DNA from: an uncultured Acetatifactor sp.
GTDB taxonomy: Bacteria; Bacillota; Clostridia; Lachnospirales; Lachnospiraceae
Direction of reading: 5' to 3'
Length of the DNA stretch: 64,000 nt
Assembly: GCA_910578185.1 (NCBI GenBank)
Contig: CAJTPN010000003.1
Location: 191,960-255,959 of the forward strand
The translations under genes and the position numbers were made by a program. Positions within the stretch are counted from its first letter, which is position 1, and every line of letters begins with the position of its first letter. This document shows, one piece after another, positions 53,994 to 63,446 of the stretch. The notes below the pieces were generated by a model, which was given only the letters and a program-made list of their open reading frames with translations, did no database searches and was not told the origin of the DNA.

Positions 53994-55286
53994 TCAACCG
54001 GTTTTCAACTTAAACTTCTGATAATCCTTTTCCGTCTCCACCAGTTCGATTTGCGCGCCTAAATTGCGCAATTTAATATGAAAATCCTCGTATCCACGCT
54101 CAATATATTTAATGTCATCCACCATCGTACAGCCTTCTGCTGCCAGCGCCGCTATCACAAGCGCTGCACCCGCCCGCAAATCCGGTACGGTAATACTTGC
54201 CCCGGTATATTTCTCCACACCGTTGATGATGGCCGTATTGCCCTCAACTTTAATGCCAGCACCCATTCGGGTAAGTTCGTCCACATATTTAAAACGATTT
54301 TCAAAGATACTTTCCGTCACGATACTTGTGCCCTCAGCCAGCGCCAGCGCCGCCGTAATCTGAGGCTGCATATCGGTTGGAAAACCGGGATAGGGCAGTG
54401 TCTTTACCTGTGTATGCATCAGAGGCTTTGAAGACACAACCCGAATACAGTCGTCCTTCTCTTTGACTTCACAGCCAATTTCCAAAAGTTTTGCGGTGAT
54501 GGACTCTAAATGCTTTGGGATCACATTTTTGACCGTCACATCCCCCTTTGTGATCGCCGCGGCAAACATAAAGGTTCCTGCCTCTATCTGATCCGGAATA
54601 ATGGTGTATTCTGTGCCGTGCAATCTGGAAACCCCCTTAATCCTGACAACATCCGTCCCAGCGCCCTTGATGTTGGCTCCCATACTGCTTAAAAAATTTG
54701 CCACATCCACCACATGAGGTTCCTTCGCCGCGTTCTCAATGATTGTCCTGCCCTCCGCAAGAGCAGCAGCCATCATGATATTAATGGTCGCCCCCACACT
54801 CACTCCATCCATGTAAATATGGCTTCCCACCAGGCGCCGGGCCTTTGCCTTGATCAGACCATGCTCGATCACCACCTCGGCCCCCAGCGCACGGAATCCC
54901 TTCAGATGCTGGTCGATGGCTCGGGAGCCGATATCACACCCACCCGGAAGCACTACCTGCGCCATCTTATATCTTCCGAGCAGCGCCCCCAGCAGATAAT
55001 AGGAAGCCCTGATCTTCTTGATCGCCTCATTCTCAACGATCAGGTTATTGATATCCTGGGCATTTAACATTGCCTTATGCCGATTGGCGCGACTCACCGT
55101 TACACCGATCCCCTGCATGGCATCCAACATTGTCTTCACATCCCAAACGTCCGGCACATTGTCTATATATACGGTCTCATCCGTCATGGCGCATGCCGCA
55201 AGAATGGGCAGTACGGCATTTTTGGAGCCCGCTATCTCCACATCACCCACCAAGGGATTTCCACCCCGAATTGCATATTGTTCCAT
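53994..55286 (-). CDS. murA: UDP-N-acetylglucosamine 1-carboxyvinyltransferase MurA
   Basis: 430 residues. GNPLVGDVEIAGSKNAVLPILAA at the start holds the catalytic KN pair. The loop with the fosfomycin-target residue reads VVLPGGCDIGSR, with the cysteine in place. The inside-out alpha/beta barrel repeats are visible throughout (for example GTIFENRF-like IFENRFKYVDELTRMGA). It adds enolpyruvate to UDP-GlcNAc, the first committed step of peptidoglycan synthesis. Confidence 0.95.
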   Translation of the reverse strand: MEQYAIRGGNPLVGDVEIAGSKNAVLPILAACAMTDETVYIDNVPDVWDVKTMLDAMQGIGVTVSRANRHKAMLNAQDINNLIVENEAIKKIRASYYLLGALLGRYKMAQVVLPGGCDIGSRAIDQHLKGFRALGAEVVIEHGLIKAKARRLVGSHIYMDGVSVGATINIMMAAALAEGRTIIENAAKEPHVVDVANFLSSMGANIKGAGTDVVRIKGVSRLHGTEYTIIPDQIEAGTFMFAAAITKGDVTVKNVIPKHLESITAKLLEIGCEVKEKDDCIRVVSSKPLMHTQVKTLPYPGFPTDMQPQITAALALAEGTSIVTESIFENRFKYVDELTRMGAGIKVEGNTAIINGVEKYTGASITVPDLRAGAALVIAALAAEGCTMVDDIKYIERGYEDFHIKLRNLGAQIELVETEKDYQKFKLKTG

Positions 55287-55428
55287 CTATCTCTACCTCT
55301 GCTTAAGGTCAGCATTTTCTATTTATTCTTTTAAACAAAGCCATGTTACCATATTTCTCCTCATTTGTAAATCGAACGCGCATTCAACTTTATTCCCCTC
55401 TGCTCCCGTTTCCCCTTCAATGCTCATT

Positions 55429-57006
55429 CTATTTGTCCAAATATTTTTCAGGATTAACCTGGGAGCCGTTGATCAAAATTTCAAAATGCAGATGGGGTCC
55501 CGTCACATTTCCCGTCATTCCGGACAGCGCAATCTTGTCATTTTGCTTTACCTTCTGCCCAACCTTGACTAAGATCTTACTCAAATGTGCATATCTGGTC
55601 TGCCTTCCGTCCTCATGATCAATGTATACCACATAACCGTAGCCGCTTCCCCAGCCGGCCCGTACCACCGTGCCTCCGCTGGACGCATATACGCTGGTTC
55701 CTGTAGGCACCGCCCAGTCCACACCCTTATGATTGGTGCTGGCGCCCGCCAAAGGCGCTTTCCTTGGACCAAAAGACGATGTGGTGCGTCCGCCGGAAAC
55801 CGGTCTGACATAGGTGGGCGGAACGATCGTTCCCCGCTCTATCACCTTGGCCTTGGCCTCCATGACCACCTCTTCCTTCAGGATTTCTCTGGATATTTCC
55901 TTCTCGTTGAGATAGGTCACATCCGCAACCACTCTTCTCAGCCCTGCCGAGGGCGGTTGCCGCAGCACTACCTGATTGGTATACCAGCTGTCATTATCAA
56001 TATAGAGCGGCTCGGCATCGTAGATCTCCTCATAAAACTTTTCCTCGGTACGCCTGACGGAAAGCTCCGGTTCCGGAACCGTGATAAAAAGCTGATCACC
56101 GACGTGAAGATCATCAACATTTTCCATATCGTTCATCTCCACGATCCTGTCCATGGGGATATTAAGCTTTATGGCAATCTCAGACAAGGTATCCCCCGCC
56201 ACCACTTCGTATACGGAAGCGGTCTCCTGCTCCATAATCACTAGATTGATAGCATCCTCCAGGCCTGTCAGCTGATTTTCCGGCAGATAAGTCTCAACAA
56301 TCTCGATCTCCTCCGCAAAGTTCATGGAATGAATCCCCAGATCAAATTCCTCAAGCTCCCTCTCATCGCCTTCCTTTTGCATTGCCTGGGCTCCGGTAAG
56401 TCCTGCAAAAAGAGACTGTATTCCCGCCTCCATATCGGAGCGAACTTCCTCAACCGCTGCGGCAGTGGAAACCACATCGGCGGTAAGCACACCAAATTCC
56501 CTGTCCGTATCATATTTGAGCTCTACCGCAAACCTGTCCCCTCCGCCGTATTTGTCAATGGCAGCCTGCAGTACCCGGCGCACATCCTCCACACTGGCCA
56601 GACTGATTATATATTCGTTTATCTTTAGCGTGTAGGATCGCTGCATGGACTCCTGGACGCCGGCCCGAAGCGCCTCTACCATTCTGCTCAGTACTTCTTC
56701 CTCTTCATCCACCCTGCCCCACAGCACTTCCTCACCTACAACTGCCATATCGACTTCCATAAACACCAGTTCGCTGCTTTCGGAGGCCACGGTTTTACGG
56801 GCCTGCAGCAACAGCTCCTCCACATGGGATTTATCTCCCAGCGTGCCCACATCCAGACCGTTCACCTGAATATGAAAACAGTTTTCACCTGTCCGTTCAA
56901 AGGGCGTATATCCATTCAGGAATATAATGCCCAGAAACAAAGTTGACATCGTAGCCTTAATATATGTAAATTTATGCTTTTTATGACTTCTTTTTATCTT
57001 TTTCAT
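55429..57006 (-). CDS. M23 (LytM) peptidase with LysM and G5 domains
   Basis: 525 residues. A membrane anchor or signal segment (about 20-37) is followed by a region of about 200 residues with two coiled segments. A LysM domain comes at about 262-305 (VYEVVAGDTLSEIAIKLNIP), then a G5-like domain (about 320-395, REILKEEVVMEAKAKVIE), then the M23 domain. Its zinc ligands are in TNHKGVDWAVP (H, D) and GPHLHFEI (HxH). It should cut cross-links or bind wall peptides outside the cell. A hairpin (57069-57106) lies in its leader. It is a single gene on the minus strand. Confidence 0.9.
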   Translation of the reverse strand: MKKIKRSHKKHKFTYIKATMSTLFLGIIFLNGYTPFERTGENCFHIQVNGLDVGTLGDKSHVEELLLQARKTVASESSELVFMEVDMAVVGEEVLWGRVDEEEEVLSRMVEALRAGVQESMQRSYTLKINEYIISLASVEDVRRVLQAAIDKYGGGDRFAVELKYDTDREFGVLTADVVSTAAAVEEVRSDMEAGIQSLFAGLTGAQAMQKEGDERELEEFDLGIHSMNFAEEIEIVETYLPENQLTGLEDAINLVIMEQETASVYEVVAGDTLSEIAIKLNIPMDRIVEMNDMENVDDLHVGDQLFITVPEPELSVRRTEEKFYEEIYDAEPLYIDNDSWYTNQVVLRQPPSAGLRRVVADVTYLNEKEISREILKEEVVMEAKAKVIERGTIVPPTYVRPVSGGRTTSSFGPRKAPLAGASTNHKGVDWAVPTGTSVYASSGGTVVRAGWGSGYGYVVYIDHEDGRQTRYAHLSKILVKVGQKVKQNDKIALSGMTGNVTGPHLHFEILINGSQVNPEKYLDK

Positions 57007-57369
57007 AAGCTTTCCAATTCTTTCGAGGTATCTCTTTCGATTGCTCTCTGCCGCATATATGGCAAGTTATGGGGAACGGAAATCTATTTTAAAACCCATT
57101 CCCCATCTATGATTCGACAATAAAACCATTTTAACAACATTTGGGTAACTTGTAAAGTAAGTTTGCCCCAATAATGCAAAGATAGCAAATATGATACAAT
57201 TTCTCTCATTATTTCCCTGCGGGGCCAAAATATACATCCGCCGAAACGATCAAACCGGAACTTGTCCTGTTGGCTGCGGCATGCATTCATAAGATTGCTT
57301 TTTGGAAAAAGATGTGGTATGATGATTCCTAATTTAAACGAATCAAAAGTTTGGTCGGGAGGGAGCGCC
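57007..57369. other. divergent intergenic region between M23 and O-antigen-ligase-like genes
   Basis: It holds a leader hairpin for the minus-strand M23 gene: ATGGGGAA (57069-57076) and TTCCCCAT (57099-57106) with extra internal pairs. A GTAACTTGTAAAG stretch near 57150 lies upstream. The plus-strand start at 57370 has a GGGAGG site just before it. I could not pick a confident promoter for either gene. Confidence 0.45.
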
Positions 57370-58935
57370 ATGCAAAAACTGAAATCCGTAAACAAGCCCA
57401 GGATATTGTATACTCTGTTATTCTTCCTTTTTTGTATCATTGATCAAAGGGTAAAAACCGCCTCCGGCCTGGACGGTACCTATGAATTTTTCAGAAATCT
57501 CATGGGGGTTGTCATGGCCCTGCTGATATTGAGCAGTTATGAAGCCGCCGCTGTCCGTCAGCTAAAACTGCCTTTTCTCATATGGACCATATCCGGTTTG
57601 ATCCTTGGCGCGGCTGCTTTCGTATGGGGCATCTCACATGTATTTTTCCTGCCTGCCTGGTTCCTGCTGCTTTTGTCCGTATTCCTGTTCGGATATATTC
57701 TGATTTATACTGTTATCATCCTCCTGAAAGGCAAACGCCTCCCTGCACTGAACCGGCCAATGCTGGCCATATGGGGCGTGTTAATGCTCCTTATGACTTT
57801 CTCAAGGAGCAATTACCTGTGGCCTCCGGCTTATTTGCTCATGTTCGGATTCTTTTTTCTCACCCCCCGCACAAAAATACAACAGGAAGATCTTTTTCAT
57901 GGTCTCCTGAACGGCGTGATTCTTTCCTTTTTTGTTTTTCAGGCATATTGTTGTGTCTTCCGGCCTTACGATGTGGTACGCTATGTGGGGATCTATACCA
58001 ACTCAAACATTGCAGGTTTATATTATCTGGAGGTGCTTGCGGCATTTATGGCAAAATATCTGGATGCCGTAAGAAAAAAAGCCGGCATATTGATAAAAGT
58101 TTTTTGTTGGCTTGGTCTTGGAGTCACCATATCCTTCCTGTTTATGTGCATTGGCAGAACCGCCTGGATCGTGGCTTTTATTCTTTGCATCGTATTTTTA
58201 TTGGCCCTGAACAAACAGTTATGCAAAAAGCGCTTTTTCCGAAATGGTCTCGCCCTTGTGGTCTGTGCCGGTATCCTTTTTCCCGTCACATTCGGCATCG
58301 TGCGTTACACTCCGCCGTTTTTCCACCATCCCGTATGGTTTTTCGGTGAATGGAGCGAAGAAAAAGTGCATTCCTGGGATCCCTGGAATTCCGAGAAATA
58401 TATTGACATGGACGAATTGCTCTCCACTGCGGTGGGCAGACTGGCAAAGACTCTGGAAGACCTGCTGAACAAAAGTCCCTTTGCAATTTCCGCCAAGGCA
58501 GCCGAGGCGGATCCGGTGGACAGGCGTGAAGAAATGGCTGTTCTCAGCTATGAAGAAGCCGAAAACGGCCTTCTGGTGCGCAAGACCATTTATTCTCATT
58601 ACTTCCGGAACCTGAATCTGTGGGGCCACAGGCAGGATGAACAGGGATTTCAGCTGACTGGCAAATATTGGATTGGACATGCCCACAATATCTACCTTCA
58701 ATACGGAACCGATTTCGGAATAATAGCGCTGCTTTTCTTCATCGGCTTGTCCTTCTGGGTATGTGTGTCCCTGATTGGGGACTTTCGAAAAAAAGAGAAT
58801 CCTGAATTTCTGGGATACTTTCTGTTTGCGTTAATCCCGCTTGCATTCGGCCTGCTGGAATATTGCTGGGGCGTGGGGACATTCAGTATCCTGACACTTT
58901 TCATGGCATGGGGAAGAGCTATCCGCAGGGATTAG
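57370..58935 (+). CDS. O-antigen ligase/polymerase-like membrane protein
   Basis: 521 residues from the ATG at 57370 (GGGAGG upstream); the frame is open from 57262. About ten to twelve hydrophobic segments are visible. A large outer loop at about 325-430 (from FFHHPVWFFGEWSEEK to GHRQDEQGFQ) precedes GKYWIGHAHNIYLQYGTDFGI. The HAHNxYLQ block is the hallmark of Wzy_C/WaaL-type O-antigen ligases, with the catalytic-type histidine. It may polymerise or ligate polyprenyl-linked glycans to the cell surface. It stands alone on the plus strand and its stop overlaps that of the flavin reductase gene by four bases. Confidence 0.75.
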   Translation: MQKLKSVNKPRILYTLLFFLFCIIDQRVKTASGLDGTYEFFRNLMGVVMALLILSSYEAAAVRQLKLPFLIWTISGLILGAAAFVWGISHVFFLPAWFLLLLSVFLFGYILIYTVIILLKGKRLPALNRPMLAIWGVLMLLMTFSRSNYLWPPAYLLMFGFFFLTPRTKIQQEDLFHGLLNGVILSFFVFQAYCCVFRPYDVVRYVGIYTNSNIAGLYYLEVLAAFMAKYLDAVRKKAGILIKVFCWLGLGVTISFLFMCIGRTAWIVAFILCIVFLLALNKQLCKKRFFRNGLALVVCAGILFPVTFGIVRYTPPFFHHPVWFFGEWSEEKVHSWDPWNSEKYIDMDELLSTAVGRLAKTLEDLLNKSPFAISAKAAEADPVDRREEMAVLSYEEAENGLLVRKTIYSHYFRNLNLWGHRQDEQGFQLTGKYWIGHAHNIYLQYGTDFGIIALLFFIGLSFWVCVSLIGDFRKKENPEFLGYFLFALIPLAFGLLEYCWGVGTFSILTLFMAWGRAIRRD

Positions 58936-59495
58936 CTCTTCCTCACACTGTATCCGAAGGTTCCCACCTGTTTTCCGCACAGGTAATATCCTCCGTGAGA
59001 ATATACCACAGGCTCCGCCTTCTCAAGATGAAATTTATTTTTTTCATCCATATATTTGCCGTCGGCGTGTACGGCAGCCACGTCTGCAAGAAACATGTGA
59101 TGAGAGCCCAGCTCCAGGATCTGCCGTACCCTGCACTCTATATTGACCGGGCTCTCCCCGATCAGAGGCGCCGAAACCTTCTGTGCCAAAACCGGCGTCA
59201 GTCCCAGCATTTTAAATTTATCCACATCTTTCCCGCTTTTCACACCGCAGTAATCCGCGGCATACACCAACTCCTTGGTGGTCAGATTGACCACGAATTC
59301 ACCTCTGTCCTGCAAAATCGGATAAGAATACCTCTCCGGCCGGACAGAAATGCTCAACATGGGCGGATTGGTACAAACCGTTCCCGCCCATGCGATTGTG
59401 ATAATATTATATTTTCCGTTTCGGTCCGCCATGCTCACCAGCGCCACCGGCAACGGATACAGCATATTTCCCGGTTTCCAGACTTCCTTTGCCAT
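58932..59495 (-). CDS. flavin reductase family protein (FMN-binding split barrel)
   Basis: 187 residues. The N-terminal MLYPLPVALVSMADRNGKYNII and TIAWAGTVCTNPPMLSISV blocks form the FMN-binding split barrel, followed by FVVNLTTKELV and HHMFLADVAAVHAD. It probably transfers electrons from NAD(P)H to flavin or acts as a small flavoprotein; the substrate is unknown. The gene follows the hendecad-repeat gene by 22 bases, so the two are cotranscribed. Its stop overlaps the stop of the convergent gene. Confidence 0.85.
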   Translation of the reverse strand: MAKEVWKPGNMLYPLPVALVSMADRNGKYNIITIAWAGTVCTNPPMLSISVRPERYSYPILQDRGEFVVNLTTKELVYAADYCGVKSGKDVDKFKMLGLTPVLAQKVSAPLIGESPVNIECRVRQILELGSHHMFLADVAAVHADGKYMDEKNKFHLEKAEPVVYSHGGYYLCGKQVGTFGYSVRKS

Positions 59496-59517
59496 ATCGC
59501 CTTCCGTTTCCCACCTG

Positions 59518-60807
59518 TCAGATTGAAATGATGTTCAGCCAACCAAGAACCTGTATCACCAGAGCCGCCAGACTGAATACCGCCCCGGCTGCAGTGATTC
59601 CAAGCATCAGTCCCAGCCTGCCCTTTAAAGACGCAACGCCTGCTTTCGTCTCCGTCAATGCTTCTCCCTGTTTGCCGCTCTCCTCCACCATCACCGCCTG
59701 CACGTTTCGATATACCTTTACACATTCCCTATGTATGCTTTCTGCCAGTTCTTCGGAATTCTGTCCCTCTGCCTGTTCACCCAGACGGTCAATTTTCTCC
59801 CCCAGTTCCTTGGTCATAAGCCCAAGCTGCGCCGTCACAGACTTGTCCACGCCGCCAAGCTGCTCCTTCACGGACTGGTCCAGACTTCCAAGCCGCACTC
59901 CCATGGACTGATCCAGACTGCCCAGCCGTACTTCCATGGATTGATCCAGACTGCCCAGCCTCTCCTCCATGGATTGATTTACACTGCCCAGCTGTTCCTG
60001 CAATATCCTGATCACACTGCCCAACTGTCCCTGCATGGATTGGTTGACACTGATAAGCTGTTCACGCATGGATCTGTTCACGCTGGCAATCTGTTTCTGA
60101 ACGGACTCATCCATGCCTCCCAATCTCTCTTCCATTGCCCTGCCCATATCCACCAGCTGTTCTTTTACGGTTCTGTCCATACCGCCCAGCTGCTGTTCCA
60201 TCGCCCTGCTCACATTGACCAGTTCTTCCTGCATAATCCTGTCCACGCTGCCAAGCTGCTCACGCATAGTTCTGTCCATGGCGGCAAACTGCTCCTGCAT
60301 GGTTCTGTCCATATTCCCAAGATGTTCCTGTATGGCTCTATCCGTGCCCGCGTCCAGGCCGCCGAATTGCTCCTGCATGGACCTTCCCATACTGCCAAGC
60401 TGCTCCTGCATAGCCCGATTCATGCTTCCCAGCTGTTCTTTCACGGACTTTTCCACACTGTCAAGCTGCTCCTTCACCGATATGTCAACACTTCCAAGCT
60501 GTTTTTGTACGTTCCTTCCAATATCGTCAAGCTGCTCGGACAATTTCTCCCGAAGCTGTTCAAGCCCTTCCGCGTCCTGCTGCAGCGCTTTCTCCACCAG
60601 GCGGTTAATCTCCTCACCGTTCACCTGCGTATTAGCCAGCTTTATGGTTCCCACATCAATCAGCTTCTGCAGCTTGGTCAGACATTCATTATATCCGGCC
60701 ACCTGCATTTTCAGTTTATTCAGCTCTTTTGTATCAGCCTCCGTATTCGCGTTGATAATATCCTGCGCTGTCAGCTTATGCGACAGCTTGTCTATGAACA
60801 TATCCAT
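59518..60807 (-). CDS. membrane-anchored coiled-coil protein with 21 hendecad repeats
   Basis: 429 residues. An N-terminal helical region (1-100: MDMFIDKLSHKLTAQDI) is followed by 21 tandem repeats of 11 residues (101-335) with consensus (K/Q)EQLGS(V/M/L)(D/N)xSM. The fifth repeat has a 4-residue insertion. A short helical linker, KAGVASLKGR, leads to a C-terminal hydrophobic helix (about 400-427), so the protein is tail-anchored with the rod in the cytoplasm. Hendecad repeats favour nearly straight, slightly right-handed coiled coils. Its function is unknown; the flavin reductase gene lies 22 bases downstream. No chemotaxis or ATPase domain is visible. Confidence 0.75.
   Translation of the reverse strand: MDMFIDKLSHKLTAQDIINANTEADTKELNKLKMQVAGYNECLTKLQKLIDVGTIKLANTQVNGEEINRLVEKALQQDAEGLEQLREKLSEQLDDIGRNVQKQLGSVDISVKEQLDSVEKSVKEQLGSMNRAMQEQLGSMGRSMQEQFGGLDAGTDRAIQEHLGNMDRTMQEQFAAMDRTMREQLGSVDRIMQEELVNVSRAMEQQLGGMDRTVKEQLVDMGRAMEERLGGMDESVQKQIASVNRSMREQLISVNQSMQGQLGSVIRILQEQLGSVNQSMEERLGSLDQSMEVRLGSLDQSMGVRLGSLDQSVKEQLGGVDKSVTAQLGLMTKELGEKIDRLGEQAEGQNSEELAESIHRECVKVYRNVQAVMVEESGKQGEALTETKAGVASLKGRLGLMLGITAAGAVFSLAALVIQVLGWLNIISI
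59803..60507 (-). repeat. 21 tandem 33-bp repeats coding for hendecads
   Basis: The coding repeat unit of 33 bp occurs 21 times, once extended by 12 bp in the fifth unit. The copies near 59860-59970 (LGSLDQSM type) are almost identical in DNA, pointing to recent amplification, whereas those at the other end have diverged. Confidence 0.8.
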
Positions 60808-60868
60808 CTGTTTCCCTCCAGGCGCCGTTTTACAGCAGCTTCATGAACATCCACGTTACATTTCCCTC

Positions 60869-60897
60869 ATTCTACCATTTTTCCATATAGATTACAA
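60869..60897 (-). promoter_or_regulatory. promoter of the hendecad-repeat / flavin reductase unit
   Basis: Minus strand TTGTAA (60892-60897), 17-base spacer, TAGAAT (60869-60874), about 62 bases before the ATG. Confidence 0.55.
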
Positions 60898-61260
60898 CCA
60901 CTTTTGAGCAGTTAACACCTTCTGTCGGACAGACCGTAACGGCTCAGACCGGCTTTCACTCCCATGGCAGGCTGATTGCCCTCCGCTCTGATTTTTGCAA
61001 AACACATATATTACAGGAAATGACCAAGCACGCCCCTTTTTGTTTTTGTCCAATATGATGAAACAGGCATAATTTTCCACTCTTTTATAGTGATATTCAC
61101 CAATGTTTTACATCTTATTCACAAAATGTTCATATTTAATTGCTATAATTTTATTGTTGAAAGGGAAATAATTTAGTGATAATTACAAGACGCATCTCTG
61201 ATAGTTTTTTCATAATAAGCCCAGATACCGAAAGGCGTCTGGGCACTCCTCATTTTTGAA
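60898..61260. other. AT-rich intergenic stretch
   Basis: No gene with a start signal is seen. It contains a hairpin at 61220-61245 after the alarmone synthetase gene, and a plus-strand TATAAT at about 61143 without a clear -35 box. A short RNA starting there and ending at the hairpin is possible but unproven. Confidence 0.4.
61220..61245 (-). terminator. hairpin after the alarmone synthetase gene
   Basis: GCCCAGA (61220-61226) and TCTGGGC (61239-61245) enclose a 12-base loop. On the minus strand TTATTATG follows, a poor U-tract; on the plus strand ACTCCTCATTTTT follows. Confidence 0.5.
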
Positions 61261-61908
61261 TTACATGTTCCGTTCCCGGCTGATTGCCGAAACCTCATCG
61301 TTTAGCTTCAACATCCTTGCATCCAAATCCGTCACCATTTTGGCACATTCCACCAGTTCATTCCTTATGTATTCCGGCGCATCCCCCTCAAATTTATAAT
61401 GTATTTTATGTTCCAGGCTTGCCCAGAAATCCATTGCAACCGTCCTGATCTGAATCTCTACCTTGGTATCTTCTATCATTCTGTCGGACAGATAAACCGG
61501 CACCGTCACAATCAAATGATAGCTTTTGTAACCGCTGGCCTTGGGATAAGTGATATAATCCTTCACTTTTACCACCCTGATATCCTTCTGTGTCCCAATC
61601 ATTTCCGCAAGCCTGTAAATATCTGAGGTAAAGGAACAGATAATTCGGATTCCCGCAATGTCGTTGACGTATTTTATCATATTATCTATGGTTGATTCAT
61701 AACCGCCGCGTTTCAGTTTCTTCACAATGCTCTCAGGCGTCTTGATGCGTGATTTAATGTGCTCGATGGGATTATAAAGATGAACATGCTGAAACTCATC
61801 ATTCAATATCTCAAGCTTCGTCTCAATCTGCCGTAACGCCGCACTATAGATCAAAGTCACCTCTTTCCAGCTATCGATGCCATCCCGATAGTCTACCTTC
61901 AGTTCCAT
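61261..61908 (-). CDS. relQ: small alarmone synthetase (RelA/SpoT domain, RelQ/YjbM-like)
   Basis: 215 residues from the ATG at 61908 with AAAGGAG five bases upstream. The long in-frame extension to 62214 has no site and would add 102 residues of non-family sequence. The synthetase domain has HIKSRIKTPESIVKKL, NDIAGIRIICSF, DYITYPKASGYKSYHLIV and VEIQIRTVAMDFWASLEHKI, which are the (p)ppGpp synthetase motifs. No hydrolase domain is present, and the length fits the small RelQ class. It makes (p)ppGpp from GTP or GDP and ATP in response to stress. Confidence 0.92.
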   Translation of the reverse strand: MELKVDYRDGIDSWKEVTLIYSAALRQIETKLEILNDEFQHVHLYNPIEHIKSRIKTPESIVKKLKRGGYESTIDNMIKYVNDIAGIRIICSFTSDIYRLAEMIGTQKDIRVVKVKDYITYPKASGYKSYHLIVTVPVYLSDRMIEDTKVEIQIRTVAMDFWASLEHKIHYKFEGDAPEYIRNELVECAKMVTDLDARMLKLNDEVSAISRERNM

Positions 61909-62340
61909 ATCCACTCCTTTGGCTAAAATAAATTGACATCTCTGTGTTCCACAGAGCTCCTGCCCTGCAAAACTGCACCAATAAGGAGTTTGAAACGATG
62001 TATCAAACTCCCTTCCTCTGATAAGACCGGTATGCCATGGCTGCCCAGCAATCATGGTGTGAAAAGCCATCCGACCGCTTCCCGACATGAAAATGGTATC
62101 ATGCGGCCCTTTCATATTTTCAAATATAGTATGATTATAACATGAAAACTTTCTTAATTGTAAATTTTCCACAAAAATTAATCCTTTTTTAACAAGACAG
62201 GTTGAATTTTCCATAAGAATGCCGTACCTTTTATATATATGCCGGATTATGGTTAAAAATGCATCTTGTTTTTGTCCTCAAAATCAATTATCATAACAAG
62301 GACAAATCTATTTAAAAGGCAACGGGAAAGGATGACTGAT
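61909..62340. other. divergent region between relQ and the 88-residue gene
   Basis: The minus strand is open for translation far upstream of relQ, but without coding character. AT-rich sequence near 62100-62260 (ATATATATGCCGG, TATAGTATGATTATAA) is suited to divergent promoters; I cannot fix the boxes. No other feature is seen. Confidence 0.4.
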
Positions 62341-62607
62341 ATGTTTCGTTTATGGGCAAAAATCTCTAAAGACAACCATATATTGCAGGATACCTGTATC
62401 ACGGACGACAGCGCCGATACCCGTACCCACAAAATCTTTCGTGCTCTGGAAGAAGTCTGCTATCAGTTTGATCTGGGCAAACCCGTCTGGCTGGATAAAA
62501 CAATCTCCGATTTCAAGCGCCACCGCAAAGCGCGCTTTACTCAGGATAATTTCATAGAAGCCATTGACTTTGATTATCTTGAAATTCAAATAATTGAAGA
62601 AGATTAG
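62341..62607 (+). CDS. small conserved-type unknown protein
   Basis: 88 residues from the ATG at 62341, with AAAGG nine bases upstream; earlier in-frame ATGs at 62332 and 62266 are less well placed. MFRLWAKIWKD-like start (here MFRLWAKISKDNHILQD), CITDDSADTRTHKIF, HALEEVCYQFDLG and the end FIEAIDFDYLEIQIIEED mark it. It is acidic and has no membrane segment. I recall close relatives throughout Lachnospiraceae but no assigned function. The gene lies 175 bases upstream of the hemolysin-III gene. Confidence 0.65.
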   Translation: MFRLWAKISKDNHILQDTCITDDSADTRTHKIFRALEEVCYQFDLGKPVWLDKTISDFKRHRKARFTQDNFIEAIDFDYLEIQIIEED

Positions 62608-62782
62608 TATTGACTTTCCCTCTTTATGGGTATAATATGGTCTTATCACATAGTTTTCAATACTACTTGTCAGGGTGTATGTGTCGACATTTGACACTTT
62701 ATGAATGCCATACCCAAAGCAGTTATTGATGCCAAGGTTACGGCACACGATTTCCTGGAAAATTGAAATGGAGGTATTTCAT

Positions 62783-63433
62783 ATGCAGATCACAATCAGA
62801 GAACCCGGAAGCGCTATCACACATTTTATCGGCATGATGATGGCAATATTTGCCAGTATACCGTTGCTGGTCAAGGCCGGACTGTCTTCCGGCGCCATCA
62901 GCCTTCTGGCCATGGCGGTGTTTATGGCCAGCATGATACTTCTTTATGGCGCCAGCGCCACCTACCATTCCGTAAATCTCACCGGAAAGCCTTTACGGGT
63001 TTTTCGCAAACTTGACCACATGATGATCTTCGTGCTCATTGCAGGCTCTTACACGCCGGTATGCCTGATTGTGCTGGGCGGAACCATGGGTTATGCGCTG
63101 CTTGCCCTGGTCTGGGGCATCGCTTTGGCTGGCATGATCATCAAAGCCTGCTGGATCACCTGCCCGAAATGGTTTTCTTCAGTGATTTATATCGCTATGG
63201 GCTGGGTGTGCGTGCTGGTATTCGGCCGACTGGTGGACACACTGCCCACGGCAGCTTTCCTTTGGCTTTTGGCAGGCGGAATCCTCTACACTGTCGGCGG
63301 TGTCATCTATGCGCTGAAGCTTCCGCTCTTTAATTTAAAGCACAAACACTTTGGCTCCCATGAAGTGTTTCATCTCTTTGTCATGGCGGGAAGCATCTGC
63401 CATTTCATATTCATGTACACTTATGTGGCTTAG
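62783..63433 (+). CDS. hemolysin III / PAQR family membrane protein
   Basis: 216 residues from the ATG at 62783 (GGAGG eight bases upstream); the frame extends to 62705. Seven membrane segments are visible. The family motifs are ITHFIGMMMAIFAS, LYGASATYHSVN with S and H, LDHMMIFVLIAGSYTP with D and H, and FGSHEVFHLFVMAGSICHF with the HxxxH pair. In PAQR proteins these residues hold a zinc ion, and the family includes lipid hydrolases. It probably acts in the cytoplasmic membrane on a lipid; no toxin role need follow from the name. Confidence 0.9.
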   Translation: MQITIREPGSAITHFIGMMMAIFASIPLLVKAGLSSGAISLLAMAVFMASMILLYGASATYHSVNLTGKPLRVFRKLDHMMIFVLIAGSYTPVCLIVLGGTMGYALLALVWGIALAGMIIKACWITCPKWFSSVIYIAMGWVCVLVFGRLVDTLPTAAFLWLLAGGILYTVGGVIYALKLPLFNLKHKHFGSHEVFHLFVMAGSICHFIFMYTYVA

Positions 63434-63446
63434 AGCAGATTGCATT

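Noticed and set aside
61140..61245. Possible plus-strand small RNA between a TATAAT and the hairpin at 61220
   Set aside because: No -35 box at suitable spacing and the hairpin is better explained as the end of the relQ transcript.
61909..62214. 102-residue N-terminal extension of the alarmone synthetase
   Set aside because: No ribosome binding site at its start, sequence not typical of the family, and the internal ATG at 61908 has AAAGGAG at good spacing.
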